Part shown: one piece after another, positions 42,356 to 51,182 of the stretch
How the letters are laid out: each line of letters starts with the position of its first letter
How positions within the stretch are numbered: position 1 is the first letter of the stretch
Assembly: GCF_018599195.1 (NCBI RefSeq)
Contig: NZ_JAHFVK010000001.1
Coordinates: 744,001-808,000 of the forward strand
Source: Croceibacterium selenioxidans
GTDB taxonomy: Bacteria > Pseudomonadota > Alphaproteobacteria > Sphingomonadales > Sphingomonadaceae
Direction of reading: 5' to 3'
DNA length: 64,000 nt
Notes under the pieces: generated by a model
What the model was told of the DNA's origin: nothing
The model's database searches: none
The model's input: the letters and a program-made list of their open reading frames with translations, nothing else
Program-made: the position numbers and the translations under genes

Positions 42356-43732
42356 GTGAGTAAGCGAGTGCAGGGCCTCGACACAGGGGTTTTCACGAGG
42401 GTAGACAGGATGCGGGCCTGGGTTTCCAGGATGGGGTGGGGTGTGCAGCAGCCAGGCGTATTCAGCCGGTTCGCCGACAATGAGACCGAAGAACGCTACA
42501 GCGCCACGGCGCGGGCGCTCAGGATGCCGTTCGTGCGGCTCTACTGCGTCATCTTCATGGTCTTGGCGCTCGCCTATCTCATCGCCAATCCCAATCTCGT
42601 ATCGCAGGCGCAAAACGCACAGCTGGCGATCTATCTCGGCGCGAGCTTGGCGGTGGCCGGGGGTTATATTTGCGTCACCTTCTGGGACGCCTACGTCCGA
42701 CACCCGATCATCGATTTCATCGCGTTGCTCCTGCTTTCGCTGCTGGTGAGCCGGGCCAACTTCGTGCTGTTCGAATACCTCGCTGTCGCGGACGCCGGGC
42801 TGCATGTCGTGGCGGTCATCAACCGTCTGGTGCTCGCGGCCTTCGCGGCGGTCACGCTGGCGGGTCGGCCGCGGTTGTTCGTGCTCTGGCTGGCGGCCGA
42901 CACCCTGGGTTGGCTTGGCTCCGCGTTCAACGATCTAAACCAACCCGCCTTCGCCCTGGCCGCGCTCAGCTATTTCGGCGGTTCTGCGGTGATGTTCGCA
43001 ATCTGCCTCGCCGTCGGACGCACGAGCCGCTCCGCCTTCATCCTCGCTGACGGTCTCGACACCGAGCGGCGCAAGAACGAGGAGCTGGTGCACAACATGT
43101 TGCCCCCGGCAGCCGTGCAGCGCATCCGTGACGGGCGAGTGGTGGCTGACTCCTATTCCGACGCTAGCGTGATCTTCATCGACATGGTCGGCTTCTCGAT
43201 GTTGGCGCGGCGCATTTCGCCAGGCCACCTGGTCGAGCTGCTCAACAGCTTCTTCAACCAGGCGGATAACTTGGCCGCCGTTCACCACATCGAGAAGGTC
43301 AAGACCGTGGGCGATTCCTACCTGGCCATCGCCGGCGGCAACATCGAGTGCGCGAACAGCGCGGATTCGGCGATCGCCTTCGCCCGCGCCGTGATCGGCT
43401 GCGTCGAGGAACTACGCCAGGTGGCCGGGGTCGATACCGTAGGCTTGCGGGTGGGTATCCATAGCGGACCGGTCGTCGGCGGCGTGATCGGCGCCACGCG
43501 CATGGCTTACGACTATTGGGGGGACACCGTGAACATCGCCGCGCGGCTGCAAGGGGCTGCGCCTTTCAACGGGATCGCGATTTCGGAAAGCACCTGGCTG
43601 CGGGCCCGGTCACGCGACGATTTCGGCACGCCCGAGACGATGACGCTGAAGGGAGTAGGCGACCTGACGGTCTACCACGCCAGCATCGGACCCGGTGAGG
43701 CTGGCGCGGCTGTGGAGCCCGTTGCCGCCTGA
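42356..43732 (+). CDS. Membrane class III adenylate/guanylate cyclase
   Basis: Up to 458 residues. Several hydrophobic helices lie between about 60 and 230, followed by a catalytic class III domain: metal-binding aspartate in VIFIDMVGFS, the base-specifying lysine and second aspartate in EKVKTVGDSYLAIAGG, and DYWGDTVNIAARLQ with aspartate at the adenine-contact position. Adenylate cyclase activity is favoured. A cAMP-dependent regulator is not in the window. GTG at 42356 is the most upstream start; the ATG at 42410 is also plausible. It is convergent with cmk, four bases apart. Confidence 0.85.
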   Translation: MSKRVQGLDTGVFTRVDRMRAWVSRMGWGVQQPGVFSRFADNETEERYSATARALRMPFVRLYCVIFMVLALAYLIANPNLVSQAQNAQLAIYLGASLAVAGGYICVTFWDAYVRHPIIDFIALLLLSLLVSRANFVLFEYLAVADAGLHVVAVINRLVLAAFAAVTLAGRPRLFVLWLAADTLGWLGSAFNDLNQPAFALAALSYFGGSAVMFAICLAVGRTSRSAFILADGLDTERRKNEELVHNMLPPAAVQRIRDGRVVADSYSDASVIFIDMVGFSMLARRISPGHLVELLNSFFNQADNLAAVHHIEKVKTVGDSYLAIAGGNIECANSADSAIAFARAVIGCVEELRQVAGVDTVGLRVGIHSGPVVGGVIGATRMAYDYWGDTVNIAARLQGAAPFNGIAISESTWLRARSRDDFGTPETMTLKGVGDLTVYHASIGPGEAGAAVEPVAA

Positions 43733-43735
43733 GCC

Positions 43736-44365
43736 TCAGCGCTGAAGGGCCAATTTCCGCTCAACCAGGTCGATGGCCGCGGCTATCGCTTCGTCGCGGT
43801 TCAATTCCGAAGTATCCAGCATGACCGCATCGTCCGCGGCGCGCAGTGGGGCTTCGGCCCGGTTGAGATCGCGCTCGTCACGGAGCCGCAGGTCGTTTTC
43901 GATCTCCGCCAGGGTCCGGCCGTTCCCGCGCTCCTGCATTTCCTTCCATCGGCGCAGTGCCCGCGCTTCGACACTGGCGACCACGAAAAGCTTCACCTGC
44001 GCTTCGGGTGCGATGACCGTGCCTACGTCGCGCCCATCGAGCACCGCGCCGCCCGGCTGCAGTGCGAAGCTGCGCTGCCGTTCGAACAGCGCCTCGCGCA
44101 CCGAACGATGGACCGAGACGCGGCTTGCGAGACCGCCGGTGTCTTCGGTGCGCAGTTCGGGATCGAGCAGCAGTCCGTCCGGAAAGGTGCAAGCGGTCAG
44201 GGCATCGCCGGCGTTGTCCGGATCGCCGCCGTCGAGAAACACCTGTCGTCCGACCGCGCGATAGAGCAGGCCGGTATCGAGGTGAGGGAGGCGGTAGTGC
44301 TTGGCGAGGGCCTTGGCGATGGTGCCCTTGCCCGATGCGGTCGGGCCGTCGACGGCGATGATCAC
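43736..44365 (-). CDS. cmk: Cytidylate kinase
   Basis: 209 residues. P-loop GPTASGKGT (7-15), LDTGLLYRAVG, LDGRDVGTVIAP and the C-terminal RDERDLNRAEAPL are diagnostic. It phosphorylates CMP and dCMP. Start is the GTG at 44365, with GGAGAGGAGACCA upstream, rather than earlier frame extensions; it overlaps the CBU_0592-type gene by four bases. rpsA, its usual downstream partner, is displaced by the SARP-diiron-cyclase block. Confidence 0.93.
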   Translation of the reverse strand: MIIAVDGPTASGKGTIAKALAKHYRLPHLDTGLLYRAVGRQVFLDGGDPDNAGDALTACTFPDGLLLDPELRTEDTGGLASRVSVHRSVREALFERQRSFALQPGGAVLDGRDVGTVIAPEAQVKLFVVASVEARALRRWKEMQERGNGRTLAEIENDLRLRDERDLNRAEAPLRAADDAVMLDTSELNRDEAIAAAIDLVERKLALQR

Positions 44366-44673
44366 TGGTCTCCTCTCCCGCTGGCGCGGGGCGCGGGGGT
44401 TGGGCTTGTCGAAGACGGGGAAGCGGACTTGCGAGCGCGGAGCGCCATGACCAGACCCGCCGCTGCGATCGCCCCCCACGCGGTCTCTAGCACGAACGCG
44501 GCGAGGTTGAAGTTCACCGACAGCGATATGAGCAGCAGAATCGATCCGATCAGGTTCGCCAGATTGAACGCCGCCTTGTTCAGCGTCTTGGTCAGGTTGG
44601 CGTAGGCAAAGGCGCCGATGAACAGCGCGCTGCCGATTAGGCCGATGACGTCGGCGGTGAAAGAGTCGATCAC
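44362..44673 (-). CDS. Small membrane protein, CBU_0592 family
   Basis: 103 residues with two or three hydrophobic helices (VIGLIGSALFIGAFAYANL, LANLIGSILLLISLSVNF, AWGAIAAAGLVMAL) and a short basic, serine/proline-rich tail. It resembles the CBU_0592-like inner-membrane family, of unknown function. It lies between aroA and cmk, translationally coupled to cmk (GTGA overlap). Confidence 0.7.
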   Translation of the reverse strand: MIDSFTADVIGLIGSALFIGAFAYANLTKTLNKAAFNLANLIGSILLLISLSVNFNLAAFVLETAWGAIAAAGLVMALRARKSASPSSTSPTPAPRASGRGDQ

Positions 44674-44739
44674 GGCGTTAGTCCCTAGTCGGCAAACCCG
44701 GGCTTGAGAACCGCAAACGAAGCCCCTATCTCGCCCCCG

Positions 44740-44793
44740 CGAAGGCCACGTCCTTCGTGTTCCAAGCGAACGTTCAAGACCGGGACGGCCCGG
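44740..44793 (+). promoter_or_regulatory. Guanidine-II (mini-ykkC) riboswitch candidate
   Basis: Two short hairpins precede a guanidinium exporter gene. The second is exact: CCGGG-ACGG-CCCGG (44780-44793), the ACGR tetraloop that defines this class. The first is CGAAGG-CCACGT-CCTTCG (44740-44757); its loop contains ACG but is six bases, not a clean ACGR. A 22-nt linker joins them, and the ribosome site GGAGG follows 17 bases later. Context and form agree. Confidence 0.55.
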
Positions 44794-44819
44794 CAGCTAA
44801 CCCTTTAGTGGAGGCTGCT

Positions 44820-45140
44820 GTGGCGTGGGTCGTTCTGTTCGTTGCCGGTATTCTCGAAGTCGTGTGGGCCTATTCCATGAAGCTGTCGGACGGCTTCTCG
44901 AAGCTTGGCCCGTCTGCCGTGACGCTCGGCGCGATGTTTCTCAGCTTCGGCTTGCTGGCGGTGGCGATGAAGTCGCTTCCGCTCGGGACCGCCTATACCG
45001 TGTGGACCGGAATCGGCGCGGTGGGCGCGTTCGTGGTCGGTATCGTCGTGCTCGGGGAAACGGTCAGCGCGATGCGAATATTCGCTGCCGCGCTAATCGT
45101 GTCGGGCCTCGTGCTAATGAAGGTGTCGAGCCCGGGTTAA
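44820..45140 (+). CDS. gdx: Guanidinium exporter, SMR family (Gdx/SugE)
   Basis: 106 residues, four transmembrane helices. N-terminal VLFVAGILEVVWAYSMKLSDGF has the essential glutamate and tryptophan, and KSLPLGTAYTVWTGIGAVGA is the Gdx-type second and third helix signature. Gdx proteins expel guanidinium in exchange for protons. The GTG at 44820, with GGAGG six bases upstream, matches the usual N-terminus; upstream in-frame sequence is the riboswitch. It ends by overlapping the convergent aroA by four bases (TTAA). Confidence 0.9.
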   Translation: MAWVVLFVAGILEVVWAYSMKLSDGFSKLGPSAVTLGAMFLSFGLLAVAMKSLPLGTAYTVWTGIGAVGAFVVGIVVLGETVSAMRIFAAALIVSGLVLMKVSSPG

Positions 45141-46474
45141 GCCGCGCTCGCGCCGTCGAGCAGGGCTTCGAAGACCGGAAAGCTGGTCGCGATCGGCCGG
45201 GTATCGTCGACTTCGACGCCATCGCGGCTGGCGTGACCGGCAACCGCCATCGACATCGCGATGCGGTGGTCGAGGTGCGTGGCGATCGGGCCGCCGCCGG
45301 ACAGCGGTTCGCCGCCGGTACCCTCGATCACGAGCCCATCCTCGCGTTCCTCGATCCGCGCGCCGGCGAGGCGCAAAGCTTCGGCCATGACGGCGAGGCG
45401 GTCGCTTTCCTTGACCCTCAGTTCGTCGAGCCCGCTGGTCACCGTACGCCCCTGCGCCAGCGAGGCGGCGACGAAGAGGACGGGAAATTCGTCGATCATG
45501 CTAGGCGCCAGGGCCGGGTCGACTTCGATGCCGTTGAGCACCGAATGGCGCACGCGCAGATCCGCGACGGGCTCGCCCCCGACGAGGCGCCGGTCGAGTT
45601 CCTCGATCGAGCCGCCCATCTGGCGCAGCACTTCGAATAGGCCGGCACGCGTCGGGTTGAGGCCGACATTCTCGATCACGAGGTCGCTCCCCGGCACGAC
45701 CAGTGCCGCCACCGCGAAGAACGCGGCGGATGACGGGTCACCCGGCACCTCGATCGTCTGCGGCCGCAACTCGGCCTCGCCCCGCAAGCGAATCACCCGG
45801 TGGCCGCCCTCTTCCTCGACCCACAACTCGGCGCCGAAGCCCTGGAGCATGCGCTCGGTATGGTCGCGCGTGGGCACCGGCTCGATCACGCTGGTGATCC
45901 CGGCCGTGTTGAGCGCGGCGAGCAGCACCGCGCTCTTGACCTGCGCGCTCGCGACCGGGAGGCGGTAGCTGATCGGCACTGCCGGGCTCAGTCCGCGCTC
46001 CATCAACGGCAGAGTGCCGCCGGGACTGGCGGTGAAGTCCGCGCCCATCTGGGAGAGCGGCTCGATCACGCGGCCCATCGGGCGCTTGGACAAGCTCGCG
46101 TCGCCCGTGAAGGTGGCGACGATCGGATGACTGGCGACAAGGCCCATCAGCAGGCGCGTCGAAGTACCGGAGTTGCCCATGTCGAGCGCGCTTTCCGGCT
46201 GCAGCAATCCGCCGACTCCGACGCCGTGGATCGACCAGGTGCCTTCGCCCTCGCGCACGATCGTCGCGCCCATCGCCCGCAGGGCGGCGGCAGTCGCCAT
46301 GACATCTTCGCCCTCGAGCAGGCCGGTGACTCGCGTCTCGCCCACAGCCAGCGCGCCGAACATCAGCGAACGGTGGCTGATCGACTTGTCGCCGGGCACG
46401 CGGATACTGCCGGTCAGAGGCCCCGCGGAAACGAAGCGGCGAGGGCGGGGGGCAGTGTCAGGGCTGACGGACAA
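45137..46474 (-). CDS. aroA: EPSP synthase, class II (CP4-like)
   Basis: About 445 residues, similar in length and sequence to the CP4 enzyme of Agrobacterium. Shared blocks include PGDKSISHRSLMFG, ARLLEGEDV-type GLLEGEDVMATAAAL, GDASLSKRPMGRV, TRDHTERMLQGFGA, PGDPSSAAF and ATHLDHRIAMS. It converts shikimate-3-phosphate and PEP to EPSP. At the glyphosate site the sequence is DMGNSGTS, so the alanine that makes CP4 tolerant is glycine here. Start TTG at 46474 fits homologues; an upstream TTG (46540) would add 22 residues. Confidence 0.9.
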   Translation of the reverse strand: MSVSPDTAPRPRRFVSAGPLTGSIRVPGDKSISHRSLMFGALAVGETRVTGLLEGEDVMATAAALRAMGATIVREGEGTWSIHGVGVGGLLQPESALDMGNSGTSTRLLMGLVASHPIVATFTGDASLSKRPMGRVIEPLSQMGADFTASPGGTLPLMERGLSPAVPISYRLPVASAQVKSAVLLAALNTAGITSVIEPVPTRDHTERMLQGFGAELWVEEEGGHRVIRLRGEAELRPQTIEVPGDPSSAAFFAVAALVVPGSDLVIENVGLNPTRAGLFEVLRQMGGSIEELDRRLVGGEPVADLRVRHSVLNGIEVDPALAPSMIDEFPVLFVAASLAQGRTVTSGLDELRVKESDRLAVMAEALRLAGARIEEREDGLVIEGTGGEPLSGGGPIATHLDHRIAMSMAVAGHASRDGVEVDDTRPIATSFPVFEALLDGASAA

Positions 46475-46646
46475 GAGGCTATCTCGGATAAGGGCAGTTG
46501 GAACGCGCGGGCTTTTGACAGCGCTGGGGGGCTGTGGCAAGGCGCCCGCACTCTTGATTCAGCCTCTTGATTATGCTCGGGGCCGCTACCATCAAGTCAC
46601 AGTAATTCAGGCCCGCTACGGCAGCGGGCAGACTAAGGACACATTC

Positions 46647-46970
46647 ATGGTCAAGCCAGAGTGGGGCGCCAAGCGTAGCTGCCCCAAGTGCGGTGAGCGC
46701 TTCTACGATCTCCAGAAGGACGAACCGGTCGTCTGCATCGAATGCGGCAACCAGTGGTATCCGGAGCCGGTGCTCAAGTCGAAGCAGCCGATTCCGTTCG
46801 AGGAAGTCCAGAAGGTCGAGAAGGTCGAGGACGCCGACGCCGATCTCGCTGACGACGATCTGGAAGATATCGACGAAGGCGAGGATTCGCCGGACAACGA
46901 TGTCGACCTTGGCGGAGACGACGATCTCGGCGTTCCCGGCGCTGGTGATGGCGAAGACGACGAAAACTGA
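46647..46970 (+). CDS. FYDLN acid family protein (TIGR02300)
   Basis: 107 residues. An N-terminal four-cysteine zinc ribbon (C12, C15, C30, C33) contains the name-giving segment ERFYDLQKDEP, and the C-terminal half is very acidic (DADADLADDDLEDIDEGED). The family is restricted mostly to Alphaproteobacteria and has no assigned function. It precedes the tRNA-Ala gene, and is divergent from aroA, which matches the order I recall in other sphingomonads. Confidence 0.9.
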   Translation: MVKPEWGAKRSCPKCGERFYDLQKDEPVVCIECGNQWYPEPVLKSKQPIPFEEVQKVEKVEDADADLADDDLEDIDEGEDSPDNDVDLGGDDDLGVPGAGDGEDDEN

Positions 46971-47067
46971 TAAATTGGGGCTTGCGAAGCGGAGGAGTCG
47001 CTCATAAAGGGCCCTCCTCCCGCAAGGGATGGCGCACCACCCAGGATGCGCCGAGACGAAATGGCAC

Positions 47068-47143
<76 letters not shown>

Positions 47144-47271
47144 TTCGTCGCTAAAGTATTGAAATAGGCCATGCCCGTTGCATGGTTCCAGTACCTGATC
47201 TGCACGCTGGCTGACGAGGTTTCGTCCGCCGGCGTTTTTGGCTTTCGGGCCAGTTTGGAGTGACGCGAGGC

Positions 47272-48741
47272 ATGTTCGACACACTGTCAGATCGCCTGAC
47301 CGGGGTCTTCGATCGCCTGCGCGGTCGCGGCGCGCTGAACGAGGCCGATGTCCGTGAAGCGATGCGCGAGGTCCGCATCGCGCTGCTCGAAGCCGATGTC
47401 GCTCTGCCGGTGGCGCGCAAGTTCATCGATGCGGTGACGGAAAAGGCCATCGGCCATCAGGTGCTGCGCTCGGTTACGCCGGGCCAGCAGGTGGTCAAGA
47501 TCGTCAACGACGAACTGGTCGCTATGCTGGGCGGCGAGGAATCATCGCCGCTCACGCTCGAAGCCAAGCCGCCCGTCGTGATCATGATGGTCGGTCTTCA
47601 GGGCTCAGGTAAGACCACCACCACGGCCAAGCTCGCCAAGCTGCTCAAGGAAAAGCACGGCAAGAAGGCGCTGATGGCGTCGCTCGACGTCAACCGCCCG
47701 GCCGCGCAGGAGCAGCTCAAGGTGCTCGGCGACCAGGTCGATGTGCTGACGCTGCCGATCATCTCCGGCCAGCAGCCGGTCGACATCGCTCGCCGCGCGC
47801 TCGAATCGGCGAAGCTGCAGGCGATCGACGTGTTGCTGCTCGATACTGCCGGCCGACTCCACGTCGACGAAGCGCTGATGGCGGAGATGAAGGCCGTCGC
47901 CGCCGTCGCGACGCCGACCGAAGTTCTCCTCGTGGTCGATTCGCTGACCGGCCAGGACGCGGTCAATGTGGCCCAGAGCTTCTCCGACGAAGTGCCGCTG
48001 ACCGGCGTGATTCTCACCCGCATGGACGGCGATGCCCGCGGCGGCGCGGCGCTGTCGATGCGCGCGGTCACGGGCAAGCCGATCAAGTTCGCCGGTACGG
48101 GCGAGAAGCTCGACGCGATCGAACCGTTCCACCCGGGCCGTGTGGCCGGGCGCATTCTCGGCATGGGCGACATCGTCTCGATCGTCGAGAAGGCCGCTCA
48201 GGTCATCGAGAAGGAAGATGCCGACAAGCTCGCCGAGCGGATGCTCAAGGGCCAGTTCGACATGAACGACCTGCGGACCCAGCTGCGGCAGATGCAGCAG
48301 ATGGGCGGTCTCGGCATGCTCGCGGGCATGATGCCGGGCATGAAGAAGGCCAAGCAGGCGATGGCTGCCAGCGGCATGGACGACAAGGTGCTGATCCACA
48401 TGGACGCGATCATCGGCTCCATGACGCCCAAGGAGCGCCAGCGGCCCGAACTCATGAATGCCAAGCGCAAGAAGCGCGTCGCGGCCGGCGCGGGGATGGA
48501 AGTTCAGGACGTGAACAAGCTGCTCAAGATGCACCAGGAAATGGGCCGCGCGATGAAGCAGATCAAGAAGATGGGCGGGCTCAAGGGCCTCGGCGCTCTG
48601 TTCGGTGGCGGCGGCGGGATGGGTGGTCCCGGCGGTGCCGGAGCGGCTGCTCTGGGCGGCCCCGGCGGCGGGCTTCCCGGCCTTGGCGGAGGGGCGGGGC
48701 AACTGCCCTCCAATCTGCAGGACCTGCTCAAGAAGAATTGA
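47272..48741 (+). CDS. ffh: Signal recognition particle protein
   Basis: 489 residues. N domain (MFDTLSDRLTGVFDRLRG), G domain with VGLQGSGKTTT, DVNRPAAQEQL, LDTAGRLH, ILTRMDGDARGG and GTGEKLDAIEPF, then a methionine-rich M domain (MQQMGGLGMLAGMMPGMKKAK) and a glycine-rich tail. It binds 4.5S RNA and signal sequences for co-translational targeting. The ATG at 47272 is preferred over a codon upstream. It opens the ffh-rpsP-rimM cluster. Confidence 0.97.
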   Translation: MFDTLSDRLTGVFDRLRGRGALNEADVREAMREVRIALLEADVALPVARKFIDAVTEKAIGHQVLRSVTPGQQVVKIVNDELVAMLGGEESSPLTLEAKPPVVIMMVGLQGSGKTTTTAKLAKLLKEKHGKKALMASLDVNRPAAQEQLKVLGDQVDVLTLPIISGQQPVDIARRALESAKLQAIDVLLLDTAGRLHVDEALMAEMKAVAAVATPTEVLLVVDSLTGQDAVNVAQSFSDEVPLTGVILTRMDGDARGGAALSMRAVTGKPIKFAGTGEKLDAIEPFHPGRVAGRILGMGDIVSIVEKAAQVIEKEDADKLAERMLKGQFDMNDLRTQLRQMQQMGGLGMLAGMMPGMKKAKQAMAASGMDDKVLIHMDAIIGSMTPKERQRPELMNAKRKKRVAAGAGMEVQDVNKLLKMHQEMGRAMKQIKKMGGLKGLGALFGGGGGMGGPGGAGAAALGGPGGGLPGLGGGAGQLPSNLQDLLKKN

Positions 48742-48775
48742 AATTCAATAGTTTGAATCGGAAAGGTAAGTACCC

Positions 48776-49330
48776 ATGGCAATTGCACTCAGGCTCTCGC
48801 GCGGCGGTAACAAGCGTCGCCCGTACTATCGTATCGTCGTCGCCGACACGCGCAGCCCGCGTGACGGCAAGTACCTGGAGCAGATCGGCACCTACAACCC
48901 GCTGCTCGCCAAGGACGACGCCAACCGCGTCAACCTGAATGAAGACCGCGCCCGCTACTGGCTCGGCGTCGGCGCCCAGGCGACCGACCGCGTTGCCCGT
49001 TTCCTCGATGCCGCCGGCATCAAGGAGCGTGCCGCTCGCAACAACCCGAAGAAGGCCGAGCCGGGCGAAAAGGCCAAGGAACGCGTTGAAGAGCGCGCTG
49101 CCAAGGCTGCTGCCGCCGAGGAAGCCGCCAAGGCCGCCGAGGAAGAAGCCAAGGCTCCGGCCGCTGAGGAAGTGACCGAGGAAGTGGCTGCTGAAGCCCC
49201 GGCTGAGGAAGTGGTCGCAGAAGCTCCGGCCGAAGAAGCCGCTGCCGAGGAAGCTCCGGCCGCTGAAGAAGCGACTGCGGAAGAAGCTCCGGCTGCTGAA
49301 GAAGCCGGCGAGGAAAAGGCCGAGGGCTGA
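48776..49330 (+). CDS. rpsP: 30S ribosomal protein S16 with long acidic tail
   Basis: 184 residues, about twice the normal length. Residues 1-85 are a standard S16 ([34 protein letters not shown]). After about residue 95 comes a low-complexity tail rich in alanine and glutamate with EEAPAAEEA-type units, predicted coiled or disordered. Such tails occur in some alphaproteobacterial S16 proteins. It follows ffh by 34 bases with AAAGGTAAG before the ATG. Confidence 0.95.
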   Translation: MAIALRLSRGGNKRRPYYRIVVADTRSPRDGKYLEQIGTYNPLLAKDDANRVNLNEDRARYWLGVGAQATDRVARFLDAAGIKERAARNNPKKAEPGEKAKERVEERAAKAAAAEEAAKAAEEEAKAPAAEEVTEEVAAEAPAEEVVAEAPAEEAAAEEAPAAEEATAEEAPAAEEAGEEKAEG

Positions 49331-49333
49331 TCC

Positions 49334-49825
49334 TTGGCCGAAGACAAACCCGTCACGCTCGCCGCCATCACCGGTGCGCACGGCGTGACGGGCGAAGTCC
49401 GCCTCAAATTGTTTGGCGAAGGGCTGGAGGCACTCTCCACCCATCGCCAATTCAATGATGGCGCGCTGACGCTCAAGAAGTTGCGCGACGACGGCAAGGG
49501 CGGCGCCATTGCTCGCTTTGCCGAAGTGCCCGATCGCACAGCCGCTGAAAAACTGCGCGGCACGGCGCTGGCCGTTCCGCGTTCGGCGCTCCCGGCATTG
49601 GGTGAGGGCGAATATTATCACGCCGATCTGCTCGGCCTTGCGGCCGTGACCGAAACCGGCGAGCCACTAGGTTCGGTGATCGCGGTCGAGAACTATGGCG
49701 CGAGCGATGTGCTCGAGATCGAACGCCCCGATGGCAAGCGCTTCATGGTGCCGATGCACACTGAGGCGGTGCCGGAGTGGAATGACGAGCGACTTGTCGT
49801 ATCGGCGGCCTTCGCAGAGGGCTAA
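49334..49825 (+). CDS. rimM: Ribosome maturation factor RimM
   Basis: 163 residues. N-terminal RimM domain ([21 protein letters not shown]) and C-terminal PRC-barrel half ([37 protein letters not shown]). It helps assemble the 30S head with S19. TTG start, three bases after the rpsP stop. The following trmD is displaced by three unrelated genes, so the ribosomal transcript is probably broken here. Overlaps the convergent reductase gene by four bases. Confidence 0.93.
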   Translation: MAEDKPVTLAAITGAHGVTGEVRLKLFGEGLEALSTHRQFNDGALTLKKLRDDGKGGAIARFAEVPDRTAAEKLRGTALAVPRSALPALGEGEYYHADLLGLAAVTETGEPLGSVIAVENYGASDVLEIERPDGKRFMVPMHTEAVPEWNDERLVVSAAFAEG

Positions 49826-50730
49826 CGCCTGAGCGGTTTCAGTTCGCCCAGGTAGTTCCTGATCGCCGTCGCCGCGACGCCGCCTTCGCCCATGGCGTGG
49901 CTTATCTGGTCGAGGCCTTTGACCACATCTCCCGCCGCGAACAGCCCCGGAACGTTTGTGCGCTGATGCGCATCGACCACCAGGCAGCCTTCCTTGCTGA
50001 CCTGCGCCCCGGCCTGGGCAGCAAGGTCCGACCGGACCCTTGAGCCCAGTGCGGGGTAGACGCTATCGAACCGCATTCGCCCGTGGGCGGTGTCGAACGC
50101 CAGCAGGTCGCCCTCGATCGCGTAGTCGCCGCAAGGACCCTTCAATCGGGTGACGCCGGCCTGATCGAGTTGAGCGGCACATTCGGGGTCCAGATCGTGC
50201 TCCGCCTCAGGCGAAACCAGCGTCACGTCCCGCGTATAGCCGCGCAGGAACAGCGCTTCGGCCGTGCCATGGCTTCCGGTACCGATGACAGCCACGCGTT
50301 TGTCGGTGACCTCGTAACCATCGCAGATCGGGCAGTAGCGCAGCAGTCCGTTGGCAAGAGCCTGGGCGTGAAGCACCTCCTCCATTCCCGAGGGGCGATT
50401 GTTGACCACTCCCGTCGCGACGAGGACAGTTCGCGCGGGGAAGTCTCGTCCCTCGACGCTCACGGTGAAGCCTTGGTCTTCCGGCGAAATCCTGGTCACG
50501 CGGGCTAACTCACGTTCGGCGCCATACAGTTCCGCCTGCTCCGCCATGCGCCGAAGTAGTTCCAGGCCCGAGATGCCCTCGGGAAACCCGGCGTGATTGT
50601 GCGTGCAGGGGATCAGCGCCGCCCGGCTCGAGCCGCAATCGAACAGCCGGATCGAGAGATGAAACCGCGCGAGATAAATCGCTGCTGTGAGACCGGCCGG
50701 GCCAGCGCCGACGATGATGCAATCTTCCAT
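49822..50730 (-). CDS. Thioredoxin reductase-like FAD/NAD(P) oxidoreductase
   Basis: 302 residues. FAD-binding [17 protein letters not shown] at the N-terminus, NAD(P)-binding [15 protein letters not shown] in the middle, and [23 protein letters not shown] near the C-terminus. The redox pair is C133-P-I-C136, where thioredoxin reductases usually have CATC or CAVC. The lineage thus resembles low-molecular-weight TrxR relatives acting on another disulphide or flavin acceptor. It overlaps rimM by four bases and is read with the small membrane gene at 50768-51082 upstream. Confidence 0.85.
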   Translation of the reverse strand: MEDCIIVGAGPAGLTAAIYLARFHLSIRLFDCGSSRAALIPCTHNHAGFPEGISGLELLRRMAEQAELYGAERELARVTRISPEDQGFTVSVEGRDFPARTVLVATGVVNNRPSGMEEVLHAQALANGLLRYCPICDGYEVTDKRVAVIGTGSHGTAEALFLRGYTRDVTLVSPEAEHDLDPECAAQLDQAGVTRLKGPCGDYAIEGDLLAFDTAHGRMRFDSVYPALGSRVRSDLAAQAGAQVSKEGCLVVDAHQRTNVPGLFAAGDVVKGLDQISHAMGEGGVAATAIRNYLGELKPLRR

Positions 50731-50767
50731 CGGCGCTGCAACCCGGGCGGGCAGCGAATGGTTCCGC

Positions 50768-51082
50768 TCATGCGAGTTCGGGAGCGGACACTTCGGTATA
50801 AACCGGACCTGCGAAGACCGGTTGAGGTGCGATCACAGTCGCCACGCCGCCGGTGAAGATCACCGCCGTGATGACCGCGGCCGCCAATCCGCTCAGCAGA
50901 GCGTGCGTTGCCGGGGAGGCCTGATGGTCCGGCCGCAGGCGGGCGCGTTTTGCATAAGCGGTGTCTATTGTGGTCGGGCGCCGGCCAAAGCGCTCGCGGA
51001 TGCGGGCGATCAATCGGTCGACACCTTGCGATAGGGCCGTGTGGTGGTCGTTCCACTGGCGCATGTAAACTTCGTCTTGCAT
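50768..51082 (-). CDS. Small single-pass membrane protein, hypothetical
   Basis: 104 residues. A polar, basic N-terminal part ([28 protein letters not shown]) is followed by one hydrophobic helix ([21 protein letters not shown]) and a short C-terminal extension ([14 protein letters not shown]). No family recognised. It precedes the reductase on the same strand and is divergent from the LysR regulator, a typical setup for a regulator and its target operon. Confidence 0.65.
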   Translation of the reverse strand: MQDEVYMRQWNDHHTALSQGVDRLIARIRERFGRRPTTIDTAYAKRARLRPDHQASPATHALLSGLAAAVITAVIFTGGVATVIAPQPVFAGPVYTEVSAPELA

Positions 51083-51182
51083 TTCGTTTCCCCTTCGACT
51101 GCTCGGTTAGATGCACCCTTGGAGCCGCCAATTCTAACAAAAGGGTTGGGCAGAGCCATAAGCGTGGCTTATAGACGTGGGC

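Noticed and set aside
42055-42480. Minus-strand frame across osmC-like and cyclase genes
   Set aside because: Spans the inverted repeat and both real genes; no recognisable protein.
44700-44820. Guanidine-I (ykkC) riboswitch
   Set aside because: None of its long conserved blocks are present; the two-hairpin guanidine-II form fits better.
45137-46474. Glyphosate-tolerant CP4 enzyme
   Set aside because: The key alanine is glycine at the active-site loop.
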